From positions 1 through 24,078 of IMG/VR virus record IMGVR_UViG_3300049812_000109: DNA of 24,078 bases; one strand, 5' to 3'. Of this stretch, positions 23,383 to 24,078 are shown piece by piece (the first letter of the stretch is position 1; each line of letters opens with the position of its first letter). Below the pieces are notes generated by a model. It saw only the letters and a program-made list of their open reading frames with translations, was not told where the DNA came from and searched no databases. The position numbers and the translations under genes were made by a program. The DNA comes from a virus.

Positions 23383-23398
23383 GTATAATTCCTATAAA

Positions 23399-23716
23399 TT
23401 AAGTATTATAATCTAATAATAGCTCTTCATTTTTTTTTACTAGTCTTTTAGTAATAATATTAAAAACAAAATAATCATCCCAATCTTGTGTGCATTCTAA
23501 AAAACAATTTGGTTTATCTGAGTGATTTATAAAGCCACCCAAAGGTGTTCTTATATAATTAAAAATCATTGGCACTTTAATATGTGTAGAACCTAAATCT
23601 GTATCTTTTTTTATATTTTGTTTAGCAAATATTCCATGACCATCAATAAAACTTTTTTGTATATAAACTTCATTAGGTAAAGGATTATAGTAAAATCTAT
23701 TATAGTTTATTTTCAT
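23399..23716 (-). CDS. Small SET-domain protein (putative protein-lysine methyltransferase)
   Basis: A 105-aa protein that is essentially a minimal SET domain. The three hallmark motifs are in order: GHGIFA (26-31) after the strand EVYIQKS, GGFINHSDKPNC (60-71) with the NHS SAM-binding/pseudoknot motif, and NEELLLDY (96-103) with the catalytic-type Tyr103. In the family these residues bind S-adenosylmethionine and the target lysine. The pre- and post-SET regions are absent, as in several small bacterial and viral SET proteins. The gene is visibly more AT-rich than its neighbours and lacks a clear ribosome binding site. It lies just after a stem-loop between structural genes, like an inserted extra gene. 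The target is unknown: a virion or host protein is possible. Confidence 0.85.
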   Translation of the reverse strand: MKINYNRFYYNPLPNEVYIQKSFIDGHGIFAKQNIKKDTDLGSTHIKVPMIFNYIRTPLGGFINHSDKPNCFLECTQDWDDYFVFNIITKRLVKKNEELLLDYNT

Positions 23717-23741
23717 TTACAACTTATTATTATTTTAGTGT

Positions 23742-23767
23742 AGAGGAGCAAGTTGCCCTGCTCCCCT
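23742..23767 (-). terminator. Stem-loop after the structural gene (possible terminator or processing site)
   Basis: Arms AGAGGAGCA (23742-23750) and TGCTCCCCT (23759-23767) form a nine-pair stem with one G-U wobble and an 8-base loop. It lies 10 bases beyond the stop of the partial structural gene, in the right place for a terminator. The bases after it on the minus strand are A/T-rich but show no real U-run, so termination would be weak; an RNA end-stabilising or processing role is equally possible. Confidence 0.5.
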
Positions 23768-23776
23768 AGAAAAAGT

Positions 23777-24078
23777 TTAAGCTAATTGGTCTCTATCGAC
23801 CTCATCAGGCTTATCATCTAAACCATGACCTGCTAAATCAATAACAGTGGCATACATTCTAAGTCTGCCTGTAGCTGGAGCAGCACCTGCAATCTTAGCA
23901 TCAATAGTATCTGTAGTAGTTACAAATTGAGTGTAAGTTGAAGCTGCACTTCCTACAATAGTATTAGTTTGACCATTACTACCTGCTGCACAAAAACCTG
24001 TAGAGGTTATATCTGCACCATCAATAATGTCATCACCTGCTGCAAAGTCCATGTCAAGAGTACAACTGCCTGTGAATG
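23777..24078 (-). CDS. C-terminal part of probable virion structural protein
   Basis: The frame is open to the right edge of the window, so the N-terminus is missing; about 100 residues are visible. The sequence is Ala/Thr/Asp/Gly-rich with DMDFAAGDDIIDGAD, then TGRLRMYATVIDLAGHG and an acidic end (DDKPDEVDRDQLA). The composition and beta pattern are typical of head or decoration proteins in marine phages. It is followed by a stem-loop, as is often seen after highly expressed capsid genes. I cannot decide between the major capsid protein C-terminus and a separate structural protein. An internal ATG at 24050-24052 is unlikely to be the start because the preceding codons are also coding-like. 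Confidence 0.6.
   Translation of the reverse strand, partial: FTGSCTLDMDFAAGDDIIDGADITSTGFCAAGSNGQTNTIVGSAASTYTQFVTTTDTIDAKIAGAAPATGRLRMYATVIDLAGHGLDDKPDEVDRDQLA

Noticed and set aside
1-24078. tRNA genes, CRISPR arrays, insertion sequences, integrase or att sites
   Set aside because: None were seen by eye on either strand; repeats present are all coding repeats in fibre or virion genes. A covariance-model tRNA search would settle the tRNA question.

Overview
The window looks like part of the genome of a tailed, low-G+C marine bacteriophage, probably podovirus-like. G+C was judged by eye, not computed. The evidence is tightly overlapping genes, a compact nucleotide-metabolism block, a long virion-gene block on the other strand, and tail-fibre modules typical of cyanophage, pelagiphage and roseophage contigs. 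No tRNA, rRNA, CRISPR array, insertion sequence, integrase or attachment site was seen, and no gene-free stretch exceeds 300 bases. The host cannot be read from the sequence. The adenosylcobalamin-dependent ribonucleotide reductase recalls the Rhodobacteraceae 'cobaviruses', but capsid, terminase and polymerase genes lie outside the window, so that link is only a hint.

Bases 1-4031 (plus strand) hold a chain of overlapping genes: a 5'-truncated unknown, a DUF3310 protein, a 54-aa small protein, class II ribonucleotide reductase, a 58-aa one-helix membrane protein, a PD-(D/E)XK nuclease-like protein, an unknown helical protein, a protein with a ribosome-modulation-factor-like pattern, and a MazG-type nucleotide pyrophosphohydrolase. 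Together they would supply and clean the deoxynucleotide pool (reductase, MazG, possibly DUF3310), degrade or process DNA (nuclease), and perhaps act on host ribosomes.

Bases 4033-24078 (minus strand, read right to left) hold virion genes: the C-terminus of a probable head or structural protein, a stem-loop, a small AT-rich SET-domain gene, two probable tail-tube or nozzle proteins that share an inserted beta module, and a 706-aa repeat-rich fibre. A perfect-consensus sigma70 promoter then precedes a small virion-type protein and a fibre cassette (S74 self-cleaving fibre, a fibre with a 'DDYEEGT' tip, two small proteins, and a fibre with a C1q-like tip). After these come two small proteins, one a holin-like membrane protein, and finally large proteins (1167, 443 and 1248 aa, plus two small ones) that I infer are internal or ejection proteins.

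The two blocks converge with a single base between their stop codons (4031/4033). The most notable items are the SET-domain gene, the consensus promoter inside the late block with an inverted repeat across it, the RMF-like protein, the beta module shared by two unrelated tube proteins, the C1q-like fibre tip, and the re-used fibre modules. No wholly new multi-gene system could be demonstrated.
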